DNA of 64,000 bases from Enterococcus sp. BWR-S5 (GTDB taxonomy: Bacteria; Bacillota; Bacilli; Lactobacillales; Enterococcaceae). The position numbers and the translations under genes are program-made. The stretch is from the NCBI RefSeq assembly GCF_016745255.1, contig NZ_JADOEQ010000020.1, positions 1 through 64,000 on the forward strand. Reading direction: 5' to 3'. The notes below the pieces were generated by a model that did not search any database, was not told where the DNA came from, and saw only the letters and a program-made list of their open reading frames with translations. The first letter of the stretch is position 1. Each line of letters begins with the position of its first letter. Below, in pieces: positions 35,304 through 44,127 of the stretch.

Positions 35304-36063
35304 ATAAAGACTTGCTATACTTTCTTTCAAGCTGGTCAATCTCTTTCTTTATTTTACGAGCATTGGTTTTGGCCTGTTCTAAAGAAGAAAGCAGCTTGTC
35401 ACAGACACTGACAATATCTTCAGAGGAGTCAGGAGTATCGAGCACATTTTTTATATTGGGCTTTTTTGGCGCATCAAGAGCATGCAGCAGACGTAGAATC
35501 GCTTCAAGAGAGTAATTAGCTGTACGTAATGTGCGGATGATTTTCAAGCGTTGGAGATCGGCTTCTGTATAGACACGGTACCCGTTTTTCATTCGTTTGA
35601 CAGTAAGCAGACCGTTCAATTCCCAGTTTCGTAGGGCATCGGTGGTGATTTTCAGCTTATTGGCCGTTTCTGTTCGAGTGAGCTCGATGTGTGCTGTTTC
35701 TTCTTTTTTTGCTAAAGTCTCCTCAACGATAGTGATTGCTTCTGCGGCTCGTTTCATTTCCCGGTCAGCTAACACGATGTATCTATCAAGTGCTTCTTGG
35801 GCATCTTTGAAGGCATAGGCAGCTAATGCTTTGATTACAAGAACCATTTGTCTTCTCAAGCCGGCTTGTAGTACTTCGATTTGAAAGGCAACACGTGCAA
35901 TCCTGATTGTGTCAATGTGATAGTCAGTAAAAATCCGGTAACCATTTTCAGCTCTTTTGGGTGTTGGGATTAGCCCCCATTCTTCATAGCGTCGTATGGT
36001 ATTGGGGTGTAAACCGACTAGCTTTGCAACTTCGGCTGTTTTATATGTTTTGATAGTGAACAC
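35302..36063 (-). CDS. regulator with two MerR DNA-binding domains
   Basis: A 253-residue protein containing two MerR-type winged helices in one chain. The first is at about residues 6-50 (TAEVAKLVGLHPNTIRRYEE, then GYRIFTDYH) and the second at about 130-175 (ETANKLKITTDALRNWELNG, then GYRVYTEADLQRL). The first is followed by a helical segment of some 70 residues and the second by a charged coiled tail. Normal MerR proteins have one such domain and dimerise; this one might bind as a pseudo-dimer. No ligand domain is recognised. It is divergent from the HelD-type helicase gene, its probable target. Confidence 0.85.
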   Translation of the reverse strand: MFTIKTYKTAEVAKLVGLHPNTIRRYEEWGLIPTPKRAENGYRIFTDYHIDTIRIARVAFQIEVLQAGLRRQMVLVIKALAAYAFKDAQEALDRYIVLADREMKRAAEAITIVEETLAKKEETAHIELTRTETANKLKITTDALRNWELNGLLTVKRMKNGYRVYTEADLQRLKIIRTLRTANYSLEAILRLLHALDAPKKPNIKNVLDTPDSSEDIVSVCDKLLSSLEQAKTNARKIKKEIDQLERKYSKSL

Positions 36064-36161
36064 CTCTCTCAGAGTAACAGAATCATCATCAGTTTATCAG
36101 ATTCATTTATGAAATGCGACGGTCAAACCCTACACTAACCCACCAACGTTCAGCGAGGTGC

Positions 36162-36167
36162 TATACT
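36162..36167 (+). promoter_or_regulatory. possible -10 box of the helicase gene
   Basis: TATACT precedes the helicase start by 26 bases. No -35 box fits at 17 bases. TTCAG at 36150-36154 and CTGAA at 36166-36170 form a spaced inverted repeat around this box, which could be a regulator site. Support is modest. Confidence 0.35.
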
Positions 36168-36192
36168 GAATGCCACGAAAGGGGTGGTTGTT

Positions 36193-38202
36193 ATGGACAA
36201 AACAAAGGAGCAGAAATATTTAGCCCATGTGGCTGCTGCGATTGAACAGCGAATGGAGGAACTGGAAAGTACGATTGAATCTAATGAGCAAAGCTACAGG
36301 AGTATGCAAAAATACACAGTCGATTACAAAAACGAATTGGACAAGTACGAGGTATATAACTTTCATCAAAACATGAATTACATTGATAAGAGAAGTGTGC
36401 TGGAAACGGGTGTGCTGAAAAAATTAGCCTATCAGAAAGAGGTTCCTTATTTTGCTAAAATCGGCTTTCAGTTTGCAGGGGAAAATGAGCAGGAGGATTT
36501 TTACATCGGTCGATTTGGTTTCGCAGATGACTACGAAGAACAACTGGTTTATGATTGGCGGGCGCCAATTTCCTCCCTCTATTATGACTTCACCCTTGGT
36601 TCTGCATTTTACGAATCTTTTGGAAAAACATTTCCCGGAGAACTCAAGCAAAAGAGGCAATATGAAATAGAAAATCAAACCCTGAAGTGGATGGTGGACA
36701 CAGAGGAATCCTTGAATGATGATTTCCTTTTGAAGGAGCTGGGGAGAAACACCACAAATGAAATGAAGACGATTATTCACACGATTCAAAAGGAACAGAA
36801 TGAAGTGATTCGAGACACACAAACAAAAAATTTAATTATTCAAGGCGTGGCAGGCTCTGGAAAAACATCGATTGCTCTTCATAGAATGGCGTATCTTCTG
36901 TATCGTCAGAGAGAAACGCTGACCTCTGAGCAGGTCCTGATTTTGTCACCAAACCGTGTGTTTTCCGATTATATCGCTACCGTGCTACCTGAACTGGGGG
37001 AAGAAGAGCTGCAGCAAGTGGACATCACGACCTTGGGAAAACGATTTATTGAAGAAAAGCTTCAAGTATCCAGTCGTCAGGAAGAAGTAGCTGAGCTTCT
37101 TGAAAGACCACTGTCCGATAAAGGGCTGAACTTCAGCTATAAGCGCTCCACCGAGTTCTTCGAACTGGCAAAGGCGCATCTTGAAAAGCTCAAAGAACGT
37201 TTTTACATTGATGATTTGGAGCTTTCTGAAACGCTGAAAATAGAGAAGTCAGTCATTCAATCAGTGATTGAGCAATGTCGGGAAACAGCGTTATTCCCTT
37301 TAGTGAAGGAAGTATCATCTGCTTTGAGTAATACCGTCAACAGTAAACGGTCTTCAAAGGTTTCTATGCTTGAGAAGATAATTGAGCAGAAGCTGAAGCA
37401 GCGGCTGGACATCAAAAATAGTTTACAGGAATACAAGGGATTTCTTAAGCAGTTCCCTCTGAAATACCAGGCCTCAACAAAACGCAGCTTCCTCTTTTAT
37501 TGCGATCTATTTCCGTTTCTTTTCTTTAAGCTGGGGATTGAAGGAATCGAGCCGATGATGGCGATTAAGCATTTGGTCATCGATGAAATGCAGGATTACT
37601 CACTGCTGCAGCTCTATGTCCTTAATCAATTGTTTCCTAATGATAAAACAATTTGTGGGGATGTTAATCAAAATATTGCAGAAGAAAATGCTGCATTTTT
37701 GAATGAACTTCAGAATCAGCTGCCTAAAAGCAGACTTGCTGCATTTAATATGAGCTATCGTTCCAGCTATGAAATTATTGAATTTGCAAAGAACTTTACA
37801 ACAAACCAACAGATAACGGCTGTCAAACGCCATGGTAAACCCGTCAATATTCAAACGATAACGACTTCAGAGGAGAAGATAAGTAAGCTGACGGCGGCGA
37901 TTGCGGATTTTTTGACCAGCGACCATAAAAGCTGCGGCATTATCTGTCAAAGCTGGGAAGAGGTCGAGGCTCTTGAACGTCAGCTGTCTGACTATTCTTT
38001 ATCCAAGTTTAGTGAGGGAACGAGTAAAATGACCGAAGGCGTTATTTTGACAACGGTACAATTTGCGAAAGGACTTGAGTTTGATGAAGTGATTCTTCCT
38101 GATATCACAAAAAAACAGCTGACCAAGAAAAGCAATGCCATTTATACGAGCTGTTCCAGAGCGCTGCATGGCTTGACCGTGCTTGTTACAAGTGGCGAAT
38201 AA
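36193..38202 (+). CDS. helD: HelD-like RNA polymerase recycling helicase
   Basis: A 669-residue superfamily 1 (UvrD/Rep-like) ATPase. The N-terminal 60-odd residues are a helical arm (EQRMEELESTIESNEQSYRS), typical of HelD and inserted into RNA polymerase channels. Walker A is IIQGVAGSGKTSIALHRMAY near residue 215, Walker B is VIDEMQDYS near 460, and VQFAKGLEFDEVILPD is motif V. HelD releases stalled polymerase from DNA. The start is ATG 36193, eight bases after GAAAGGGG. It is somewhat shorter than Bacillus HelD. A DNA helicase role such as PcrA is less likely because of the N-terminal arm. Confidence 0.82.
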   Translation: MDKTKEQKYLAHVAAAIEQRMEELESTIESNEQSYRSMQKYTVDYKNELDKYEVYNFHQNMNYIDKRSVLETGVLKKLAYQKEVPYFAKIGFQFAGENEQEDFYIGRFGFADDYEEQLVYDWRAPISSLYYDFTLGSAFYESFGKTFPGELKQKRQYEIENQTLKWMVDTEESLNDDFLLKELGRNTTNEMKTIIHTIQKEQNEVIRDTQTKNLIIQGVAGSGKTSIALHRMAYLLYRQRETLTSEQVLILSPNRVFSDYIATVLPELGEEELQQVDITTLGKRFIEEKLQVSSRQEEVAELLERPLSDKGLNFSYKRSTEFFELAKAHLEKLKERFYIDDLELSETLKIEKSVIQSVIEQCRETALFPLVKEVSSALSNTVNSKRSSKVSMLEKIIEQKLKQRLDIKNSLQEYKGFLKQFPLKYQASTKRSFLFYCDLFPFLFFKLGIEGIEPMMAIKHLVIDEMQDYSLLQLYVLNQLFPNDKTICGDVNQNIAEENAAFLNELQNQLPKSRLAAFNMSYRSSYEIIEFAKNFTTNQQITAVKRHGKPVNIQTITTSEEKISKLTAAIADFLTSDHKSCGIICQSWEEVEALERQLSDYSLSKFSEGTSKMTEGVILTTVQFAKGLEFDEVILPDITKKQLTKKSNAIYTSCSRALHGLTVLVTSGE

Positions 38203-38276
38203 GGCAATTCTCTCTATCGAAAGCTGAATGGATAGCGACAACAAGGTGTTGAGAGCTTTGCTGTCAATACAAACGA

Positions 38277-38328
38277 AACAAGCTGAAAGAATGATGGAGC
38301 ACATCTTTTCTTTCAGCTTGTTTTTTAC
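38277..38328 (+). terminator. terminator after the helicase gene
   Basis: AAACAAGCTGAAAG and CTTTCAGCTTGTTT form a 14-bp perfect stem followed by a T run. The loop is 19 bases. Confidence 0.85.
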
Positions 38329-38455
38329 TGAGGTTGCATTTCTGTTTTTTAATGAATCAAGGAGTGTTCAATGATTCATTATTTTTTGCGCTGTTTTTGT
38401 AGGCTTTGTTTTATCTCGCTTCAACAGCTGTATGCCCTCTTGATAGCTAAGGTGT

Positions 38456-39214
38456 TTAAACAGCGTATTGTTTGATTGCTTGGCAAAGTAGTTCAGCACT
38501 ATTTTTGCCGTCGCGTTCATTATAATAGGCAGCAAAGCGTTCATCGGCTGCATACATGTCAGCCAGTCCACGGTGTGCTTCCGCTGAGTAGCTCGGCCAT
38601 GTGTAGCTTAACCACTCTTTATGCTTTTCATACACTGTTTTTGCTGTGTCAGAGTGCAGGTCATTTGTTAAAACTAACTCTTTCAAAGCAGTAAACAGCT
38701 CTTCTTCTGTTTGAGTCATTGCTTTGAAGTCTGCTTCACTCATATTGCTCCACTTCTTATTAGATGCTTCAATTGTTTCTTTGCCATATTTTTCTCGAAT
38801 TTCATGACCGTATTTTTCTTCATTCTCAGCCAGCTTTTCATTTTTGAATGCGGCAAATTTTTCTGTATCGCTCATGCGTATCTCTCCTTTTTGATAACTC
38901 AATGTTTTTTCGACAGTCAGAAGAAGCTGGTCGATCTGTTCTCTTTTTTTGATTAACTCCTGATAATGCTGCTTAAGGGCAGTCTCAAAATTGAACTCTT
39001 TATTCGCCAATACCCCTTTGATGGTATCCAGCTTCATATCAAGTGAACGATAGAAGAGGATTTGTTGTAGCCGGTCAACCTCACTTTGACCATAGATACG
39101 ATAGCCGGATGAATTTACCCGCGCAGGTTTTAATAAATCAATTTCATCGTAGTATCGCAATGTTCGAGTGCTGACCCCGGATAGTTGTGCCAATTTATTG
39201 ATCGTATATTCCAT
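38456..39214 (-). CDS. TipA-like MerR transcriptional regulator
   Basis: A 252-residue regulator. The MerR winged helix occupies residues 1-70 (INKLAQLSGVSTRTLRYYDE), a dimerising helix follows (ALKQHYQELIKKREQIDQLL), and residues 120-252 form a TipAS antibiotic-recognition-like domain (FAAFKNEKLAENEEKYG, then WLSYTWPSYSAEAHRGLADMY). TipA proteins bind thiopeptides and other multi-ring compounds and activate their own promoter. The length equals that of TipAL. The start at 39214 follows GGAGGG. The ligand here is unknown. Confidence 0.88.
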   Translation of the reverse strand: MEYTINKLAQLSGVSTRTLRYYDEIDLLKPARVNSSGYRIYGQSEVDRLQQILFYRSLDMKLDTIKGVLANKEFNFETALKQHYQELIKKREQIDQLLLTVEKTLSYQKGEIRMSDTEKFAAFKNEKLAENEEKYGHEIREKYGKETIEASNKKWSNMSEADFKAMTQTEEELFTALKELVLTNDLHSDTAKTVYEKHKEWLSYTWPSYSAEAHRGLADMYAADERFAAYYNERDGKNSAELLCQAIKQYAV

Positions 39215-39236
39215 CTTGTTCCCTCCTGACATCCTT

Positions 39237-39267
39237 ATAATAAACCTTTACGTAACGTCAAGGTCAA
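39237..39267 (-). promoter_or_regulatory. MerR-type promoter with 19-base spacer
   Basis: On the minus strand, -35 TTGACC (39262-39267) and -10 TATTAT (39237-39242) are 19 bases apart, the stretched spacing that MerR proteins correct. The spacer region holds the near-perfect dyad ACCTTTACG / CGTCAAGGT at 39244-39264, matching 8 of 9 positions. The TipA-like regulator most likely controls itself from here. Confidence 0.8.
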
Positions 39268-39303
39268 GTGAAATTGTAAAAAAAATTAAGATTAGAAAAA
39301 TTT

Positions 39304-39333
39304 TTGTCAAAATACAGGGAAAAGGAGTAGAAT
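39304..39333 (+). promoter_or_regulatory. promoter of the DUF1827 gene
   Basis: TTGTCA at 39304-39309 and TAGAAT at 39328-39333 with an 18-base spacer, about 40 bases upstream of the start codon. Confidence 0.6.
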
Positions 39334-39373
39334 AAAATGACAGTATAGAAGAATAACAGAGGAGATGTATCAG

Positions 39374-39727
39374 ATGAAATTAGTAGAAACTCCACTTCAC
39401 AGTAACCTGGATTTAGGAACATTATATCCAAATGTAACAGGCTACCTTTCAAGCAAGAAACCAATCAAATATTACAAGCTTTACTCATTAGATAGAACGC
39501 AGGTCATTTATGCGGATGTCTTCGATAAGATTAATATTGTTCTGGTTAACAGCAAGAAGAAGATTTCTAAACAGGAAATTGATTATGTTATCAAGCGTTT
39601 GTTAGATACCACAAGAGAACATGTAGATATCCATCTGGATATGAAAGCTATTATGGAAAAGAAAGGCTTTACGCCATCGAAGCCTGTGAAGGATCTTATT
39701 TTGATACAGATGGAAGCAGAGGAGTAA
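39374..39727 (+). CDS. DUF1827 family protein
   Basis: A 117-residue soluble protein that fits DUF1827, a family seen mostly in enterococci and streptococci with no known role. Readable stretches are MKLVETPLHSNLDLG, YYKLYSLDRTQVIYADVFD and the C-terminal PVKDLILIQMEAEE. I prefer ATG 39374, nine bases after AGAGGAG, over ATG 39365, which directly abuts it. It is monocistronic, with its own promoter and terminator. Confidence 0.7.
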   Translation: MKLVETPLHSNLDLGTLYPNVTGYLSSKKPIKYYKLYSLDRTQVIYADVFDKINIVLVNSKKKISKQEIDYVIKRLLDTTREHVDIHLDMKAIMEKKGFTPSKPVKDLILIQMEAEE

Positions 39728-39732
39728 AATTA

Positions 39733-39769
39733 GTCAAGTTTGAGATTTTTTCTTGAACTTGATTTTTTT
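39733..39769 (+). terminator. terminator after the DUF1827 gene
   Basis: TCAAGTT pairs with AACTTGA and is followed by seven Ts. The loop is T-rich. Confidence 0.7.
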
Positions 39770-39953
39770 CATTGAGGGGCCTTTTTAGTCAAGGACTTTC
39801 CAGCAGATAAGAGAATACGAAGAGCTGTGAAATGACTGTTTGGAATTGACATCTGTAGGGGAATAAAATACGATGGACTTATTGCATTATTGGAGCGATA
39901 GAGATAAAGAGCATTCAGGTGCTTCTACATATAGAACTGTTTGGTAAGGATGG

Positions 39954-41636
39954 GTGAAGGATATGAAACGATTCAGAAATAAAATTGACTATCGGGTTAT
40001 TGGGGTGCTGCTTCTATTTAGTTTACTAACAGTATTTCCATACTTTCTAAATAATTTTATTTATCATCAAGATGATATTTTTTTTCATCGAACGCGTTTG
40101 GAAAGCTATTATGAAGCTGTAAAGCAGCTGGACTTTTTCCCCAGAGTATTTTCAGGGATGGGAGAAAATTATGGGTATGCGGCAGACCTTTTTTACCCTT
40201 CGATTCTGACGTTGCCATTTGCTGTATTTCGTTTGTTGGGGATGTCCTTCGTCACTTCGTTTTTTCTGTACCAGTTTTTGTTAAGTCTGACGACTGCTGT
40301 GATTGCCTACAAAGTGATGAAGGTGATTACCGGCTCAACCTATCAAGGTCTGTTCTTCTCAATTTTTTATACAACAGCAACCTATCGTTTAATTGACCAG
40401 TCGATACGTGGGGCTCTTGGAGAGACGATGGCGTTTTGTTTCTTGCCCCTCATCGTGTATGCTATCTATCGAATTGTCTACGATGAAAAGGATAGCTGGC
40501 TGCCCTTGGCAGTGGGGATGAGCTTGTTGATTGCGAGTCATTTGATTACTGCTTTTTATACAACCATTTTTATCGCAATGTTTCTTTTTACGCATATCAA
40601 TCTATTGAATAAAGGCAAATTCTTTTCATTTCTCAAGGCAGGCGTTGCAAGTGCCCTTTTATCTGCATGGTTTCTTTTGCCTTATCTTGAACAGACTTTA
40701 CAGCTGACCTTCAATTTCACCAAAGCCAAACTTTGGCTGATTGGGTTAGATTTTACCTTGGCAGATTTATTGGGAAACAGCCTGTCAAATATCGGGAAAA
40801 CATCAGAGACGCTGAAACCTAACTTCGGCTTGCTTATCCTTTGTGTAATTATCTATGCATTACTGAACTATAAAAAGCTGAAGGACTCGGAAAAAAGGCT
40901 GACTATTGCAACGGTTGCACTAATTATTGCCTCAACGAATTTGTTTTTTTGGGCCTCATTCCAGAATACCTTTTTGTCTGTGATTCAGTTCGAATGGCGA
41001 CTATTGATTTTTGTCAGCTTATTCGGAAGTATTTTGGCAACGAGGCTGCTGTTCCAACAGATAAAGAAGCCGGAAAAAACTATCTTCTTATTTTCTGCGT
41101 TTTTGATTTTTGTACTTACTTACAGCTTTAATGTGCAGACGATGGAGATTTCGGCCAGTAAAAACAGCTATATTGTTACCAATGAAAACTATACAGAATT
41201 TCAGCAGGGGGAAATTGGACACGGACGAGAATATCTAGTAAAGGACACGGATACTTCTACATATTTCCAAAACACGACGCCGAAGATTGACAACACAGTC
41301 TACTTAAGCCATTCTACACAGCAGCACAGCTACAAAACCAGTGACTATCAAATCGAGCTGCTAAATGACGCAGTGGTTCAATTACCAAAATTCTTTTATA
41401 TTGGCTATACAGTGTTTGTTGATGATAAACGCATGACTAATTATGAAAAGGACGGGCTTCTAACTGTTGATATTCCAGCCGGCAGTCACGATGTTAAGGT
41501 TGTTTATTCAGGAACAACTATCCAGCATGTCTCTGTTTGGGTATCTCTTTTGACAGCCACGGGACTATTCGCATTCTGGCTAAAAGAGTCATTCATTGCA
41601 AAAAAAGGAAAACATGCAGTGAATAGCAAAGTATAG
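39954..41636 (+). CDS. large polytopic membrane protein, YfhO/GT-C-like
   Basis: A 560-residue protein with a helix at residues 15-33, about ten further helices up to residue 400, an outside domain of about 120 residues (ENYTEFQQGEIGHGREYLVK onwards), and a last helix near 535. IYHQDDIFFHRTRLESYYE in the first loop has paired acidic residues like the catalytic loop of GT-C lipid-linked sugar transferases, and the whole plan resembles YfhO-type proteins that decorate wall polymers. I am confident of topology, less of activity. The start (GTG 39954 or ATG 39963) is unclear. It stands alone with a strong terminator. Confidence 0.6.
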   Translation: MKDMKRFRNKIDYRVIGVLLLFSLLTVFPYFLNNFIYHQDDIFFHRTRLESYYEAVKQLDFFPRVFSGMGENYGYAADLFYPSILTLPFAVFRLLGMSFVTSFFLYQFLLSLTTAVIAYKVMKVITGSTYQGLFFSIFYTTATYRLIDQSIRGALGETMAFCFLPLIVYAIYRIVYDEKDSWLPLAVGMSLLIASHLITAFYTTIFIAMFLFTHINLLNKGKFFSFLKAGVASALLSAWFLLPYLEQTLQLTFNFTKAKLWLIGLDFTLADLLGNSLSNIGKTSETLKPNFGLLILCVIIYALLNYKKLKDSEKRLTIATVALIIASTNLFFWASFQNTFLSVIQFEWRLLIFVSLFGSILATRLLFQQIKKPEKTIFLFSAFLIFVLTYSFNVQTMEISASKNSYIVTNENYTEFQQGEIGHGREYLVKDTDTSTYFQNTTPKIDNTVYLSHSTQQHSYKTSDYQIELLNDAVVQLPKFFYIGYTVFVDDKRMTNYEKDGLLTVDIPAGSHDVKVVYSGTTIQHVSVWVSLLTATGLFAFWLKESFIAKKGKHAVNSKV

Positions 41637-41675
41637 CATTCAGTTTGAAGAATCAGTAAGAAATTGATTGGAAAT

Positions 41676-41722
41676 AAAAGCAGCTAAAACTTCATTTCTA
41701 CTGAAGTTTTAGCTGCTTTTTG
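41676..41722. terminator. strong bidirectional terminator
   Basis: A 19-bp perfect stem (AAAAGCAGCTAAAACTTCA with its complement) around a seven-base loop. It separates the membrane protein gene from the convergent exporter operon. Confidence 0.92.
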
Positions 41723-41753
41723 AATGGAAATTATGTGTTGAAACGATTATTGA

Positions 41754-42941
41754 TTAAGATACTGCTTTTCTAAATAGCGAAACCTTTAGTCCGCCACGTT
41801 CTCTTTTCGTCAGCATGGCAAGTAGGAAGAAAATCAATGCAAATATCAGTAAAACAAAGAGGTTGAATTGAAAATCTTTTAAAAATATACTGTCCAGCTT
41901 TAGGCTTCCTCCAATGAGTTTGTTGTTTCGAACAAACCAATAGGTCGGTGTGAACGAGGCAATTTTGTTTACAACATCGGGTAGTATTTCAGATGGAACG
42001 AAAACACCTCCGATAAAGGAGCTCCCCAAAATAAATGTATTATTGACTGCTCCAATCAGCTCTGAACTCTTAATCAGTCCTGTAATAAAGATGCTGAAGG
42101 CAATTACTGCGGCTAAAAAGACGAGTGAATTTAGAAGGAAATACATTGTATGGCTGTTGAAGCCAATTCGTGTATAGACGAGTGTGTATGCAATGAAAGC
42201 CGCCCAAACAACACCGGAGAACAAGAGACTGCTTGTCATCAACTGGCGGGAGAAACTTTTTTTGGAAACGGGTGAGCAGCTGTTTCGACGACGAATCTCA
42301 TCTCGATTAAAGGCAAGGTTTACGATGGATATTCCGCTAAAAATAGTCATAAACAACCCGTAGGAAATCACGCTGAACACACCGGCGGTTCCTTGATTTT
42401 TTTCAAGCTGATTAAAGTTTTTATCAAAATTGACCTGTCCTGTAACCGTCACATTTTCAGTAGTCAGCTGGTTGATTTGCTCAGCTGTTTTATTGGGAAA
42501 GGCTGCTGCGTAAAACTGATAGGTTGAAAGATAATGGTTAATAATGTTGTCTACATAGACCTGATTAAAGCTTCCTGCTTTCACCTGAACATCCAGCTTC
42601 AAGTCACTAGTTCCTGCTTGTAATGAGGTGCCAAAGCCCTTGGGAATTTCCAGTACATAGTTCAGTTCTTCAAAATAAAGAGCATCATCAATGGCTTCCT
42701 GACTTCCCTTGAAAGGAACATAATCCATCGTGTCTTTAAGGTAGTCAACTAAAGCAGCTGCTTCCGGTGAGTTGTCCTTGTTGAAAACAGCAATTTTTGA
42801 TTCTGTCGCTTCAAAGGAGCTTTCATTAGAATTCAGGTTTCCTGCATACATGAAAGAGATTCCGATACTTACAGCAAAACCAAGTATGACACTGATTTTA
42901 TTTTCTCTTAGAATATAGTAAAAGGTTTTAAACACTGACAT
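41754..42941 (-). CDS. ABC-2 exporter permease, LnrN-like
   Basis: A 395-residue permease of the ABC-2 type. One helix lies at about residues 15-32, followed by an extracytoplasmic domain of 170 or so residues, then five helices and a basic tail (KRERGGLKVSLFRKAVS). It begins at ATG 42941 (MSVFKTFYYIL) behind AGGAG and overlaps the end of the upstream permease gene. With its partner permease and the ATPase it forms an exporter similar to the linearmycin-resistance pump LnrLMN of Bacillus. Substrate is inferred only from that likeness: lipid-like or membrane-active compounds. Confidence 0.82.
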   Translation of the reverse strand: MSVFKTFYYILRENKISVILGFAVSIGISFMYAGNLNSNESSFEATESKIAVFNKDNSPEAAALVDYLKDTMDYVPFKGSQEAIDDALYFEELNYVLEIPKGFGTSLQAGTSDLKLDVQVKAGSFNQVYVDNIINHYLSTYQFYAAAFPNKTAEQINQLTTENVTVTGQVNFDKNFNQLEKNQGTAGVFSVISYGLFMTIFSGISIVNLAFNRDEIRRRNSCSPVSKKSFSRQLMTSSLLFSGVVWAAFIAYTLVYTRIGFNSHTMYFLLNSLVFLAAVIAFSIFITGLIKSSELIGAVNNTFILGSSFIGGVFVPSEILPDVVNKIASFTPTYWFVRNNKLIGGSLKLDSIFLKDFQFNLFVLLIFALIFFLLAMLTKRERGGLKVSLFRKAVS

Positions 42942-44067
42942 ACTGGGCTCTCCTTTCGTAAACAAAGCTCAACAACACAAAGATAACAGTCAGTATAACC
43001 AGACAGACCAGGTTGATGTAGAAACTGTCAATATTTTCGTAATAGTAAAGCTTATAAAGGCTTTCGCTGACCAGATTCACAGGGTTGATTTGACCTAAAA
43101 TCGGCACATGTTTACTGATTAAGTGTTTGATATCCGGCACCATCATACCGGCAAGAAAGCTGCAAACAATTTGGAAGGTCACACCTAGTGAAATTTTTTG
43201 TTCCAGCGGTACTTTTAAGACATTACCGATACATGCACCCATCGAGATTGCTGTCAGTGCCGAAATCGTACAAGTGAGCAGAATCAAATTCCAGCGGGTA
43301 CCGAAATCGACCTGATAGATAAAGCGAAAAATTGCCAGAATGATGTAAAGCTCTGTGACAAATACTGTGAAAGCTGCAGCAAGGTTGGCTAAAACGATGG
43401 TCATTTTATTTTGTGGCGCCATACTTAAGCGAATGCCATTAGCTGACTGATTCGCCTGTTCATCATTCGTGTTGGACAATCCCCAGAAAAAGCCGAACAT
43501 ACAGCTCATGCCAACGAGCGTGAAAAAGAAGAAGCTTTTTGTACTGCCTTTACTAGCCGTTTTATTTGCCACTTGAATGAAATTTTGTTGGGTTCCAATA
43601 GACGCAGCTAACTCAGTCGTTAAGAGTTCCGGGGCTTCCTCCTGAAGTACACCGACTGTCTGCTGTGCTTGCTTATATTGATTCAAGAAAACACTTAGTA
43701 AGCTTTGCTGAATCCCTTGTTGATTTAGATTTAAAGTGATATCAGAATCTGTGATTACATAGTAGCCATAGATAGCTCCATCGTTCAACTGCTTCTCTGC
43801 TTGCTTTTTTGTGAGAGTAACTGGCTTGAACATCTTTGTTTCATCACTTTCAATTGCTTTTATTGTGTCGAAAAATGTATCTGATTGCGTATGACTTTCT
43901 TCAACGATGCCGACAGGTATTTGGTCAAAATAGGTTTGATCGTCTAAGCCGCTAAAAGCTGCAGTGAAGAAAATTCCCATACAAACTGGAAATAGAAAGG
44001 TCCAAAACATTAACGGCTTGTCCTTTAGAAGAACCTTTAGCCGGTAAACATATAAATGAGTAAACAT
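42928..44067 (-). CDS. ABC-2 exporter permease, LnrM-like
   Basis: A 379-residue ABC-2 permease with the same plan as its neighbour: helix near residues 20-38, a large outside loop containing NQYKQAQQTVGVLQEEAPEL, and five or six helices in the C-terminal half. It belongs to the group with two different permeases per pump. AAGGAGGA precedes the ATG. Its 3' end overlaps the next gene by 14 bases, which implies coupled translation and a fixed ratio. Confidence 0.82.
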   Translation of the reverse strand: MFTHLYVYRLKVLLKDKPLMFWTFLFPVCMGIFFTAAFSGLDDQTYFDQIPVGIVEESHTQSDTFFDTIKAIESDETKMFKPVTLTKKQAEKQLNDGAIYGYYVITDSDITLNLNQQGIQQSLLSVFLNQYKQAQQTVGVLQEEAPELLTTELAASIGTQQNFIQVANKTASKGSTKSFFFFTLVGMSCMFGFFWGLSNTNDEQANQSANGIRLSMAPQNKMTIVLANLAAAFTVFVTELYIILAIFRFIYQVDFGTRWNLILLTCTISALTAISMGACIGNVLKVPLEQKISLGVTFQIVCSFLAGMMVPDIKHLISKHVPILGQINPVNLVSESLYKLYYYENIDSFYINLVCLVILTVIFVLLSFVYERRAQYVSV

Positions 44068-44127
44068 ACTTATCCTCCTTTGTCATCATGAAATCCTGCT
44101 TCCTCATAGAAACAAGACAAAATATAT

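Noticed and set aside
38368-38571. Minus-strand frame at the 3' end of the TipA-like gene
   Set aside because: It overlaps the TipA-like gene in another frame and has no binding site; it is a shadow frame.
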